Positions 7,811 to 15,645 are shown, counted from the first letter of the stretch. The stretch is DNA of 51,595 nucleotides from Helicobacter cynogastricus (GCF_900197855.1 NZ_FZMQ01000004.1:18419-70013); one strand, 5' to 3'. The notes: generated by a model not told the origin, from the sequence alone. Made by a program: numbers and translations.

Positions 7811-8809
7811 TTAGAAGTCGCGCAAATAACTAATTTGAAATGCATATAAACGGCGCACATCTGCGCTTAGAGTTTCCCCCTGCGCATTGGTAAGACTAAA
7901 ATAGCGATGCGTGATAGTGGGTACTTTGATACCTAATTCTACCCCATTATGTTTAGCAAATTGTGCCCGAAGAGCAAAATTAACAAGAAACTGGAAGTTA
8001 GCGGGGCTATAGCTAGAATTTTTATGCGTACTCGCATAACTTCGAAGGTCTTTTTGAATGGAGCTCGCCCAACTATCCCCTGCAAACTGAATCCCTAACG
8101 CCATACCAAAAATAAAACGCTTGTTGGTGTAAAAGTTATAGAGCATGTCTATCCCAACACCATAGGTATAAAGATTAGCATAGTATTGCCCGGCATAGCT
8201 ATCTTTTTCTGTAAAAGTAGTGTTTCCAAATGCAAAAGGATTGTCGCTCGATCTAAGCACACCAAAACGACTATGGTTATAGTCAAAAAAGCCAAAATAA
8301 CGCACACCGATATTGTGTTTTTTACCAAAGAGTTGCTTATACCCGATGGAAACCCCTGCACCCATCAAAGGAGGAAATTGCATAGTGGGGTTGACAACCC
8401 CACTAGAGCTAGCATAGTGTATCATATTGGCAATCGAGCTAGCTTGATAATTGAAGCCTGCAAAAAAACTCGAGTGTTCCCCAATCCAAGCATCTTTCTT
8501 GGCGGGGGCTTTTTTAGCAACTACCGCTGTGGGCTGTTTTGCGGTTTTTTTTTGTGCTTGTTCATGTCCATGCTCATGCTCCTCCTCATGGTCATGGTGT
8601 TCAAGCTCTTGCATTTTTTTGGCATCTTCAAGAAGCTGATCACCTCCGCTACTTCCGCTAGGAATACCTGTAAGAGGTGTATCTCCAAAACCTCTGATTC
8701 CCACAGCCCCTAAAGAATTAAGTGTCAATGCGCCTAGTGCTATGCTTTGCATCCATAGCAAACAAGGCCTGTAGAAATTGCTAAAAATCTCAGTCTCATG
8801 GTTATCCAT
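7811..8809 (-). CDS. Outer-membrane protein with His/Glu-rich N-terminal segment
   Basis: This 332-residue protein has a C-terminal beta-barrel of the Helicobacter OMP type: strands such as SSFFAGFNYQASS and IGVRYFGFFDYNHS, and terminal SYLRDF. ATG 8809 has AAGGA eight bases upstream; a start at Met20 would give a more conventional signal peptide (MQSIALGALTLNSLGAVG) but has no clear ribosome-binding site. Between the signal and the barrel is a mature linker with a His/Glu-rich run at about 71-85 (HHDHEEEHEHGHE), then a Lys/Ala-rich stretch. Such runs bind Ni2+, Zn2+ or Cu2+ in other proteins, so a metal-linked role is possible. A palindrome lies 31-44 bp upstream of the start. Confidence 0.78.
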   Translation of the reverse strand: MDNHETEIFSNFYRPCLLWMQSIALGALTLNSLGAVGIRGFGDTPLTGIPSGSSGGDQLLEDAKKMQELEHHDHEEEHEHGHEQAQKKTAKQPTAVVAKKAPAKKDAWIGEHSSFFAGFNYQASSIANMIHYASSSGVVNPTMQFPPLMGAGVSIGYKQLFGKKHNIGVRYFGFFDYNHSRFGVLRSSDNPFAFGNTTFTEKDSYAGQYYANLYTYGVGIDMLYNFYTNKRFIFGMALGIQFAGDSWASSIQKDLRSYASTHKNSSYSPANFQFLVNFALRAQFAKHNGVELGIKVPTITHRYFSLTNAQGETLSADVRRLYAFQISYLRDF

Positions 8810-8839
8810 GTGCGGAATCCTTGCTCAATTATTATTAAT

Positions 8840-8853
8840 TGATAATATTATCA
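8840..8853. promoter_or_regulatory. Perfect 14-bp AT palindrome, candidate metalloregulator operator
   Basis: TGATAATATTATCA is an exact inverted repeat, located 31-44 bp upstream of the start of the His-rich OMP gene and about 135 bp upstream of the divergent DUF285 gene. The half site resembles Fur-box (GATAAT) and NikR-type (TATTAT) motifs. It would overlap the promoter of the OMP gene. Assignment to a given regulator is inference. Confidence 0.4.
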
Positions 8854-8949
8854 TATTACTTAATACTTGCTAAAGTCTAAAAAAAAATTTTATTTTATTT
8901 TGTAATACTGAATATAAACATTAATTTAGTATTCTAAGTTATTCTATGT

Positions 8950-8955
8950 TAGAAT
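8950..8955 (+). promoter_or_regulatory. Candidate -10 box for the DUF285 gene
   Basis: TAGAAT occurs 33 nt before ATG 8989 in an AT-rich stretch and matches the -10 form seen elsewhere in this window, for instance before rnpB. The 8810-8988 spacer otherwise holds only AT-rich sequence and the palindrome at 8840. Confidence 0.4.
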
Positions 8956-8988
8956 GGACTAATTAATATTGCGCCTTTTGGGGGTTGC

Positions 8989-10692
8989 ATGTTTTTTACT
9001 TTAAAAAGTTTCGGTCTGGCGTGTTTGGTGTTGCTTCCGTACGCTCTTTTTGGTTTGGATCGTCATGTTTTTGTACCTAGGACTAAAGCGCACCTTAGGG
9101 AACTTTTAAAAAATCCGAAAATCTCTCTTTCTAAGATCAACACTCGCTATATCAAAGACATGAGTTATCTATTTTGCTTACGAGCACCCTTAGAAAAGAA
9201 AGGAATCTGCACTCCTTATCGAGAAAATTTTTCTGGGATTGAAACTTGGGATGTGAGCCATGTGGAAAATATGGAGGGTATGTTTATGAATCAAGTGCGC
9301 TTTAATCGCTCCCTGAAACGCTGGAACACTAGCCATGTCAAAAATTTTAGCTACATGTTTGCCAATGCCACTAGCTTTAACCAACCCTTAAACTCTTGGA
9401 ACACTTCTAGGGGTGTGGATTTTAGCTACATGTTTGCCAATGCCACTAGCTTTAACCAACCCTTAAACTCTTGGAACACTTCTAGGGGTGTGGATTTTAG
9501 CTACATGTTTTATCAAGCCAAAAGTTTCAACCAACCTCTTAACCGCTGGAATCGTTGGCAGCGCAACAATACCACCCCTCAAAAATTTAGCTACATGTTT
9601 GCCAATGCCACGCAGTTTAAACAGAATGTCCGCATGTGGAAAGATTTAGAAAATGCCCAAACACAGGGTATGTTTTTGGGTACAAAAGTTAAACCTCTTC
9701 CATCTCTCTCTCAAAATACACCTCCTAATCTTTTAAAATTCCTCCACTATCCCAAAAATAAACAAGAGCTCATCGCCCTTTTAAAAGACCCTACAATCCC
9801 CCTAGAAAGTATTAATACGGGTCTTATTGAGGACATGAGCTATCTTTTCTGCGACAAGGAAAGTATTTACACGCGCCTAAAACAACTTCCTATTAAAAAT
9901 GGTTCTTTGTGGGCAACACGAGATAGCGAATATAACCAAATTTTGGAATTTTATAACCATTGTAGCACCTTAGAAAATCGCACAAATTTGGAGGGGATTG
10001 AGACTTGGGATGTGAGTCATGTTAAAAATATGGAAGCAATGTTTATGGGGCGTAAAGTGGAAGTCTCGCTCAATAACTGGGATACAAGCAGTGTTATCAA
10101 TATGAAAGCAGCATTTGCCTTTACCACCTTCAACCAACCCTTGGATGCGTGGGAAATGCAACATGTGCAAGACAGCAGCTTCATGTTTTATGGTTCTCGA
10201 GACTTCAATCAATCTTTAAATGATTGGGATGTGAGCCACATTCAGAATATGAGCTACATGTTCAGCCTCACTTACCACTTTAATGGCAATATTACCGCAT
10301 GGAAACCTATGAGTGCGACCAATCTACAGGGCATGTTTAAATACGCCACCGCATTTAATCAACCTATCGGCTCTTGGAATGTCAGTCATGTTAGTAATAT
10401 GTCCTATCTTTTTTATGGGGCTTTTGTGTTTAACCAACCTCTCAATACTTGGAATGTGAGTCATGTAACTGACATGCAAAAAATGTTTTTTTACGCTAAA
10501 AGTTTTAATCAGGATATTTCTAATTGGAATATCCAAAAAGTTACCAACATGTACAAGATGTTTGCCTATGCTCAAAGTTTTAATCAAGATTTAAGTAGGT
10601 GGCATCTTGATCAGGCAAATGCGCAGTGCATGTTTTTCCATGCAAGTGGGATGAAAACCTTTGTTGCCACCTATAATCTAAACTGCACTTAA
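8989..10692 (+). CDS. BspA-like/DUF285 repeat surface protein
   Basis: This 567-residue protein has a signal peptide (MFFTLKSFGLACLVLLPYALFG) and many copies of a roughly 25-residue unit of the form 'sFNQPLNsWnvShVxnMsyMFxxA', the DUF285 repeat of BspA-like leucine-rich surface proteins that bind host matrix or other cells in several bacteria and protists. The chain is itself duplicated. Residues about 28-250 and 254-567 each begin with an LL-x-P-x-I-x-L-x-x-INT segment, then DMSYLFC, then IETWDVSHV, and then the repeat tract. One unit is duplicated exactly at DNA level (9345-9494). The start ATG 8989 follows GGGGG; no lipobox is seen, so it is probably secreted or periplasmic/surface-exposed. 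It converges with pseC (4-nt overlap). Confidence 0.82.
   Translation: MFFTLKSFGLACLVLLPYALFGLDRHVFVPRTKAHLRELLKNPKISLSKINTRYIKDMSYLFCLRAPLEKKGICTPYRENFSGIETWDVSHVENMEGMFMNQVRFNRSLKRWNTSHVKNFSYMFANATSFNQPLNSWNTSRGVDFSYMFANATSFNQPLNSWNTSRGVDFSYMFYQAKSFNQPLNRWNRWQRNNTTPQKFSYMFANATQFKQNVRMWKDLENAQTQGMFLGTKVKPLPSLSQNTPPNLLKFLHYPKNKQELIALLKDPTIPLESINTGLIEDMSYLFCDKESIYTRLKQLPIKNGSLWATRDSEYNQILEFYNHCSTLENRTNLEGIETWDVSHVKNMEAMFMGRKVEVSLNNWDTSSVINMKAAFAFTTFNQPLDAWEMQHVQDSSFMFYGSRDFNQSLNDWDVSHIQNMSYMFSLTYHFNGNITAWKPMSATNLQGMFKYATAFNQPIGSWNVSHVSNMSYLFYGAFVFNQPLNTWNVSHVTDMQKMFFYAKSFNQDISNWNIQKVTNMYKMFAYAQSFNQDLSRWHLDQANAQCMFFHASGMKTFVATYNLNCT
9345..9494 (+). repeat. Exact 75-bp tandem duplication inside the DUF285 gene
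   Basis: Positions 9345-9419 and 9420-9494 are identical by eye; a third copy begins at 9495 but diverges after about 16 bases (ACATGTTT then TATCAAG). The unit is 25 codons, so gain or loss keeps the frame. Identity at synonymous sites points to a recent duplication compared with the other, diverged repeats of the gene. Confidence 0.9.
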
Positions 10693-11813
10693 CCTAGAGT
10701 TTGACACAAATTCAAAAAAGTTTCCATCGTATGCTTGGCTAGGGCGCGTGTCATTTTTGGATGGCATGGCAAAGAGAGAGTGGCCTTATAAAAATCTTGG
10801 GCTTGGGGCAAATGTATTGTTCCTAAGCGTTCCTGATAGAGCTTAAAGGTATGTATGGGTTTGTAGTGTACTTGCACGCCAATTTGTGCCTTCAATAAGC
10901 TCTCTAGGAGTGCAGATTTAGTGTCCCAAAGAGTAGGATTGAGTAAGACAGAGTAGAGGTGATTAGAACTTTTGATGTGGGAAGGTAAACTAGCATGAAT
11001 AGAAGTAGCACACGAGCTATTTTCTAAAAGGCTGTCATAAAGGGCCGCAATTTCTTCACGCACAGCCACAAAACGATCGAGTTTAGAGAGTTGGCTCAAA
11101 CCCAAAGCACTTTGAAGCTCGTTCATCCTAAAATTATAGCCATAGTCTAAAACCTCCACATTAAAACCTTCATTCCTAACCCCGTGCGATCTAAGTAACT
11201 TGAGTTGTTCATAAAGGGATTGACTATTTGTGGCGACTAAGCCTCCTTCAGCGGTTGTGATAGACTTAATAGCGTGCAGACTGAAAATAGTTGCATCAGC
11301 CAAAGAACCTATCTTTTGTTGCTTGTAACTCCCTCCTAAAGCATGAGAACTATCTGAAATAAAAAAAAGTTTGTGCTTTGCACAAAACTCTTTAATGGAT
11401 TCCACTTCCACACTCTTACCTCCATAATCTACGCTAATGACAGCCTTAATTTTTTGGCGATCGGGACATAGATTGTATGTTTCTTCTAACAAACTAGGAT
11501 CAAGGTTGCCATCTTTGCCAATATCACAAAATACGGGGGTCGCTTGACAAGCCAACAGCATATTAGTAGTGGCTACAAAGCTGATGGGTGTGGTGATAGC
11601 GTATGTATCGGAGAACCCTAAGGCCTTATAAGTCATAAATAGGGCTGAGGTTGCGCTATTGCAAGCGATCACATATTGTACCCCTAAGTAGCTAGCTAAT
11701 GCACTTTCAAAAGCAGTTAATAAAGACCCCTGCGTCAGATGTGTGCTTTGCAAGGCGCGCGCCACAGCCTCTATGTCTTCTTGATCGATACACTGAGTGC
11801 TATAGGGATTCAC
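10689..11813 (-). CDS. pseC: UDP-4-amino-4,6-dideoxy-N-acetyl-beta-L-altrosamine transaminase (PseC)
   Basis: This is a PLP-dependent aminotransferase of the DegT/DnrJ/EryC1 family, and catalyses the second step of pseudaminic acid synthesis, needed for flagellin glycosylation. The PLP lysine is K183 (LHAIKSITTAEGG), the same number as in H. pylori PseC as I recall; the cofactor Asp is in SDSSHALGG (D154). The length of 374 residues is as expected. The N-terminus MNPYSTQCIDQEDIEAV fits the family. Start ATG 11813 has AAAGGAAAG upstream. No other pse gene is nearby, so the pathway is dispersed. The 3' end overlaps the convergent DUF285 gene by 4 nt. Confidence 0.92.
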   Translation of the reverse strand: MNPYSTQCIDQEDIEAVARALQSTHLTQGSLLTAFESALASYLGVQYVIACNSATSALFMTYKALGFSDTYAITTPISFVATTNMLLACQATPVFCDIGKDGNLDPSLLEETYNLCPDRQKIKAVISVDYGGKSVEVESIKEFCAKHKLFFISDSSHALGGSYKQQKIGSLADATIFSLHAIKSITTAEGGLVATNSQSLYEQLKLLRSHGVRNEGFNVEVLDYGYNFRMNELQSALGLSQLSKLDRFVAVREEIAALYDSLLENSSCATSIHASLPSHIKSSNHLYSVLLNPTLWDTKSALLESLLKAQIGVQVHYKPIHTFKLYQERLGTIHLPQAQDFYKATLSLPCHPKMTRALAKHTMETFLNLCQTLG

Positions 11814-11900
11814 AGACTTTCCTTTTAAACATCATAATTAAAGAGGTGATTTGAAAAATTTACCGGAAGCAGAAAGTTTTAAATCCAGTGGGTGAAAAAC

Positions 11901-11924
11901 AAAAAGTCCCCGCATACGCGGGGA
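11901..11924 (-). terminator. Rho-independent terminator of the Cys-rich peptide gene
   Basis: TCCCCGC-ATAC-GCGGGGA (11907-11924) is a perfect 7-bp GC-rich hairpin. On the minus strand it is followed by C, TTTTT, G, TTTTT. It lies 15 nt beyond the stop of the small peptide gene at 11939, so it fits as its terminator. The plus-strand flank GAAAAAT gives no U-tract, so it is one-directional. Confidence 0.8.
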
Positions 11925-11938
11925 AAAATAAAACGATC

Positions 11939-12034
11939 TTAGTTGTTTTTACCACAACCACAACCGCCACTTTTATTGTGAGATTTATCGTGGTTGGTAT
12001 TGCAACTATTGTTGTTATTATTGCTATTGTTCAT
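11939..12034 (-). CDS. 31-residue Asn-rich peptide with Cys/His metal-ligand residues
   Basis: The minus-strand frame starts at ATG 12034 with a strong AAAGGAG six bases upstream and ends TAA at 11939. The peptide opens with an Asn-rich run (MNNSNNNNNSC), then two His (TNHDKSHNKS), then GGCGCGKNN: three Cys and two His in 31 residues. It has no signal peptide or membrane segment. Its own -10 box (12082-12087), leader hairpin (12051-12075) and GC-rich terminator (11907-11924) make a complete monocistronic unit. A small metal-binding or metal-handling peptide is an inference; no family is recognised. Confidence 0.6.
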   Translation of the reverse strand: MNNSNNNNNSCNTNHDKSHNKSGGCGCGKNN

Positions 12035-12050
12035 AGTGTTCTCCTTTCTA

Positions 12051-12075
12051 AAAAATATCGGAAACTCAAGTTTCC
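12051..12075 (-). terminator. Hairpin plus T6 tract: punB terminator or leader attenuator
   Basis: On the minus strand GGAAAC-TTGA-GTTTCC (12075-12060) is followed by GATA and T6 (12056-12051). It lies just after the punB stop and between the candidate -10 box and the ribosome-binding site of the 31-residue peptide gene. It may end punB transcription, or act as an attenuator in the peptide's 5' leader; position supports both. Confidence 0.5.
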
Positions 12076-12081
12076 ATGCTC

Positions 12082-12087
12082 AGTATA
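12082..12087 (-). promoter_or_regulatory. Candidate -10 box for the Cys-rich peptide gene
   Basis: TATACT on the minus strand (AGTATA on plus), immediately beyond the punB stop codon. A start about 7 nt on would place the 12060-12075 hairpin at the very 5' end of the transcript, with roughly 40 nt of leader to ATG 12034. Confidence 0.4.
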
Positions 12088-12088
12088 A

Positions 12089-12628
12089 CTAAAATTCTTT
12101 AATGCAAGTTTCTAAGATTTGCCTAACTTGTGCGTTATGTTGTAAAAATTCTTGATGTGCCTGTGGTCCAACATAGTTGCTCACACAAAAAACCCCCATA
12201 CTAGGAATTTTAAATGCTTGCGCCACGCTGAGCACCGCGAAAAACTCCATATTTTCTAAATCGATACCAGCATGACACATCTGTTTAGCAAAGCTAGAAT
12301 CGGTGTGGATGTAGTTACTAGAATTGAGTTTGGCACTAGGTAAGTCTTTAGATTCAAAAAGCGCGCTCTGCACCTCAAGGTAATTTTCTAGGGGCGTGTA
12401 ACTTTGCGCTTTAGCAAAGCTTTGCTCAATTTGGTAAGCCTCTTTGCTCTTGAAGAGGTGCAAAAGGGGGACTTGTTTAGAATACGCTCCCGCACTGCCC
12501 ACAAAAATTAACTCTGAAGGTCTCTCTAAAAGGCAAAGTCTAGTTAGACAAATTGTGCTCTCAATCAGTCCTACACCAATGCTTTTAGCTCCCGATAAAC
12601 TTTCCATTTTGCCCGCACATACAAACAT
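12089..12628 (-). CDS. punB: Purine-nucleoside phosphorylase/MTA-SAH nucleosidase-superfamily protein (PunB-like)
   Basis: This 179-residue nucleoside phosphorylase-like protein probably works in purine salvage. Visible features are the GVGLIESTICLTR stretch, the phosphate-loop-like FVGSAGAYS, and DLENMEFFAVLSVA, which matches the nucleoside-binding (V)EMExxA motif of the superfamily. It is shorter than typical PNP or MTAN (about 230 residues), in line with the H. pylori protein annotated PunB (about 180 residues, from memory). The start ATG 12628 has AAAGGGAC upstream. It diverges from the phosphate permease. The exact substrate cannot be fixed from sequence. Confidence 0.75.
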   Translation of the reverse strand: MFVCAGKMESLSGAKSIGVGLIESTICLTRLCLLERPSELIFVGSAGAYSKQVPLLHLFKSKEAYQIEQSFAKAQSYTPLENYLEVQSALFESKDLPSAKLNSSNYIHTDSSFAKQMCHAGIDLENMEFFAVLSVAQAFKIPSMGVFCVSNYVGPQAHQEFLQHNAQVRQILETCIKEF

Positions 12629-12660
12629 AAATGTCCCTTTAAGCAGTTCTTAGACTATTT

Positions 12661-12666
12661 TATACT
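12661..12666 (+). promoter_or_regulatory. Candidate -10 box for the phosphate permease gene
   Basis: TATACT lies 14 nt before ATG 12681, so the transcript would carry a very short leader of about 7-8 nt. No Shine-Dalgarno is seen before this ATG (GCGCCCATA), which fits near-leaderless initiation. Confidence 0.4.
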
Positions 12667-12680
12667 AAAGTGCGCCCATA

Positions 12681-14294
12681 ATGAAAGCCAAAGACGCTTC
12701 TCCACTTAAAAAAGCCTTTAAAGACCTCCAAAGAGACAATGTCAAGATCACTTTGGCGATTGTGTTCGTGGTATGTATTGCTGGCATGTCTTTAATTCTA
12801 GGGCATGCGCATGCACATCTTCCTCTGCTAGCTTTAGCAGCTGTGGTAGGGGGATATATGGCCATGAATATCGGAGCCAATGATGTCGCCAACAATGTAG
12901 GACCTTTAGTCGGTTCACAAGCGATTACCTTGAGCATGGCTATTTTATTGGCAGCTCTGTGTGAGGTTTTAGGGGCAGTACTTGCCGGATCAGATGTGGT
13001 GCAAAGCATCAAGGGCAAAATTATTAATCCTATGCATGTTCATGATGGCGTTGTTTTTGTGGGCATGATGCTCTCAGCCTTGCTTTCTGGGGCTATTTGG
13101 CTACATTTAGCTACAGCTATTGGTGCGCCCGTTTCTACCACACACTCTATTGTGGGCGGAGTGTTGGGCGCGGGTTTGATGGCTGGAGGTATGAGGGCTG
13201 TAGAATGGCATTTTTTAGGGGGAATTGTGGCAAGCTGGATCATCTCTCCGGTAATGGGGGGAGGTATTGCTATGGGTTTGCTTGCAGGAATTAAGCATGT
13301 CTTAAGTGATAAAGAAGATAAAAAGCAAGCCGCCTTGCATGTGATGCCTGTTTTAGTAGGTGTCATGGGTATGGCTTTCACTTGGTATATGTTTGCTAAG
13401 GTTTTAAATCAAAAATTGCCTTTCTCCATGCAGGGATGGCAGGATGTTCTTTTGAGTTTTTTTGTAGGTGTGCTTGTTTTTGGAATCTTTAAATCCTATG
13501 TGTCTAAAAAACTTCCTAATTTGGAAAATACTAGAGAAAGTATACACACTCTTTTTACTTACCCGCTTATTTTTGGTGCGGCGTTATTAAGCTTTGCACA
13601 CGGAGCTAACGATGTCGCTAATGCCGTAGGACCTCTAGCTGCCATTGTGCAGAGTTTACAACAATGGGGACAACATGCCATTCCTACAAGCACTTATGCG
13701 CCTATTTGGATCATGCTTATTGGAGGGATGGGCATTGCTTTGGGCTTAAGTCTTTATGGGCCTAAACTCATTAAAACCGTGGGAAGTGAGATTACAGAGC
13801 TGGACAAAATGCAGGCTTTTTGTATCGCTATGGCTACGGTGATCACGGTGCTTTTTGCCTCTAAATTAGGCTTACCTGTTAGCTCAACCCATATTACGAT
13901 TGGGGCGGTTTTTGGAGTGGGTTTTTTGCGCGAGATTTTACACAGACGCACCCTAGAGATGAAACAGATGATTTTAGATGCCCATGCGGGCGAGGATGCC
14001 AGTGTAATTAAAAATTTCTTAGAACGCTTTGAAAAGGCTAACCCTCAACAGAAAAAAGAGATGCTGGTTTACCTTAAAGCACTCAAGAAGAACAATAATA
14101 CCCTAGAGTATTCCATAGGCCTAAGTAAAAAAGAACGAAAATCGCTCAAAAAAGCCTATAAAAGCGAGCTTGTCAAACGATCTGTTATTAAAAGGATTAT
14201 TACAGCTTGGGTGGTAACCGTGCCTATTTCTACCTTGTTAGGAGCATTGGGGTATTATCTCATCGATGTCTTTGATATTGTGGGGCGACTTTGA
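12681..14294 (+). CDS. pitA: Inorganic phosphate permease (PiT family)
   Basis: This is an inner-membrane low-affinity phosphate/cation symporter of 537 residues. The duplicated PiT signature is clear: GANDVANNVGPLVGS at about 70-85 and GANDVANAVGPLAA at about 308-322. SSTHITIGAV and STTHSIVGGV, each following a PVS motif, form the second pair of conserved loops. About ten or more hydrophobic segments are present, with a central cytoplasmic loop (DKEDKKQ) and a Lys-rich stretch near 430-490. It stands alone, divergent from punB, and precedes a corC-like gene by 37 nt, possibly sharing a transcript. The same pair occurs in H. pylori from memory. Confidence 0.93.
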   Translation: MKAKDASPLKKAFKDLQRDNVKITLAIVFVVCIAGMSLILGHAHAHLPLLALAAVVGGYMAMNIGANDVANNVGPLVGSQAITLSMAILLAALCEVLGAVLAGSDVVQSIKGKIINPMHVHDGVVFVGMMLSALLSGAIWLHLATAIGAPVSTTHSIVGGVLGAGLMAGGMRAVEWHFLGGIVASWIISPVMGGGIAMGLLAGIKHVLSDKEDKKQAALHVMPVLVGVMGMAFTWYMFAKVLNQKLPFSMQGWQDVLLSFFVGVLVFGIFKSYVSKKLPNLENTRESIHTLFTYPLIFGAALLSFAHGANDVANAVGPLAAIVQSLQQWGQHAIPTSTYAPIWIMLIGGMGIALGLSLYGPKLIKTVGSEITELDKMQAFCIAMATVITVLFASKLGLPVSSTHITIGAVFGVGFLREILHRRTLEMKQMILDAHAGEDASVIKNFLERFEKANPQQKKEMLVYLKALKKNNNTLEYSIGLSKKERKSLKKAYKSELVKRSVIKRIITAWVVTVPISTLLGALGYYLIDVFDIVGRL

Positions 14295-14331
14295 AGTGAG
14301 CCCACACTCCACATTTTAAGGAGTTATCCTC

Positions 14332-15645
14332 TTGGGGTTATATGAACCGCTATTAATGCTTTTTTTAGCTTTTCTACTAGTTTTGCTAAACGCTTTCTTT
14401 GTGCTTTCTGAATTTGCTATTGTTAAGGTGCGCCGTTCTAAACTTGAAGAGCTCAGTTTGCACAACAATCAAAATGCCACTTTAGCACTCAAAATTAACG
14501 CTTCTCTTAACACTTATTTAAGTGCTACGCAGCTAGGAATTACGCTAGCATCTTTGGGTTTAGGTTGGTTAGGCGAACCAGCTATTGCGCATTTCATCAC
14601 ACTATTTTTAAGAAAGTGGGTTCATTTTGAGAGCTTATACATTGTCGTACATAGTATTAGTGTGATGATTGCCTTTAGCTTTATCACGCTTTTACATGTA
14701 ATTTTAGGAGAAATTGTGCCCAAATCCATAGCCATCGTGCGATCGGAGAGTGTGGTTCTTTGGATTGCGCGCCCCTTACATGCTTTTTGGCTCATTTCCT
14801 ATCCAATTGTGAATCTTTTTGATTTTTTGGCTAAAATCGTACTCAAGATTTTTGGCATTGAGTCCCAGCACGATAGTACACATTCTGAAGAGGAGCTAAA
14901 AATTATTGTGGGCGAAAGTCTTAAAGGTGGAGTGATCGATTTTGTGGAGGAGGAGATTATTAAGAATGCGGTGGATTTTTCTGACACCAGTGCTAGAGAG
15001 GTCATGACTCCTAGAAAGGACATGATATGCATTGATTTGAAGTGTGCCTACAAAGACAATATTCAAACCATGCTCAGAAACCCTTTTACGCGTTATCCCT
15101 GTTGTGAAGGTAATAAAGATAATGTTTTGGGGATGATTCATATTAAGGACATACTTTCGGCATCTTTGCTCGATTCAAAAGACACGCAGGATTTTAGGCA
15201 TTTGCTTAAAGAGATGCTTATTGTTCCAGAGAGCGCGTCTATTTCTCAGATTTTGCTCAAAATGAACAACAAGCGGGTCTATACGGCTTTAGTTGTGGAT
15301 GAATACGGAGGAACCTCCGGATTGCTGACTATGGATGACATTATTAAGGAGATCATGGGTAATATTTCAGATGCGCACGACTTGAACAAAGAGGGAATTA
15401 AGCGGTTAGATGAAAACACTTTTGAGTGTGATGGAATGGTGGATTTGGAAAATATGGCGGAATTACTTAGAATCAAGTTTGATCCTGATTATGAACAGGT
15501 TACTTTGGGGGGCTATGTCTTTAGCTTGTTGGAGCGCTTACCGGAAGTGGGGGATGTGGTCGGAGACGCGCATTGTATCTTTGAGGTGCTTGACATGGAC
15601 AAAGCTCGCATTAAAAAACTTAAACTCATGAAGAAGAATCTGTAA
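14332..15645 (+). CDS. HlyC/CorC-family membrane protein (DUF21-CBS-CorC)
   Basis: This 437-residue protein starts at TTG 14332, eight bases after AAGGAG; no in-frame ATG is near. Domain order is DUF21/CNNM with several transmembrane helices (about 1-185), a tandem CBS pair (about 205-335, including the VVDEYGGTSGLLTMDDI segment) and the C-terminal CorC/HlyC small domain (about 345-430, DPDYEQVTLGGYVF). The family is linked to Mg2+/Co2+ homeostasis, and older 'hemolysin' labels have weak support. It ends 1 nt before the GTG start of the tolC-like gene, so it probably co-transcribes with the export genes. Confidence 0.9.
   Translation: MGLYEPLLMLFLAFLLVLLNAFFVLSEFAIVKVRRSKLEELSLHNNQNATLALKINASLNTYLSATQLGITLASLGLGWLGEPAIAHFITLFLRKWVHFESLYIVVHSISVMIAFSFITLLHVILGEIVPKSIAIVRSESVVLWIARPLHAFWLISYPIVNLFDFLAKIVLKIFGIESQHDSTHSEEELKIIVGESLKGGVIDFVEEEIIKNAVDFSDTSAREVMTPRKDMICIDLKCAYKDNIQTMLRNPFTRYPCCEGNKDNVLGMIHIKDILSASLLDSKDTQDFRHLLKEMLIVPESASISQILLKMNNKRVYTALVVDEYGGTSGLLTMDDIIKEIMGNISDAHDLNKEGIKRLDENTFECDGMVDLENMAELLRIKFDPDYEQVTLGGYVFSLLERLPEVGDVVGDAHCIFEVLDMDKARIKKLKLMKKNL

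Noticed and set aside
8186-8713. 175-residue plus-strand frame
   Set aside because: It is antisense to the His-rich OMP gene; the composition mirrors that gene and no ribosome-binding site or domain is seen.
11888-12088. 66-residue plus-strand frame rich in Thr and Val
   Set aside because: It is the antisense shadow of the Asn/Cys-rich peptide gene; it runs through the terminator hairpin and has no ribosome-binding site.
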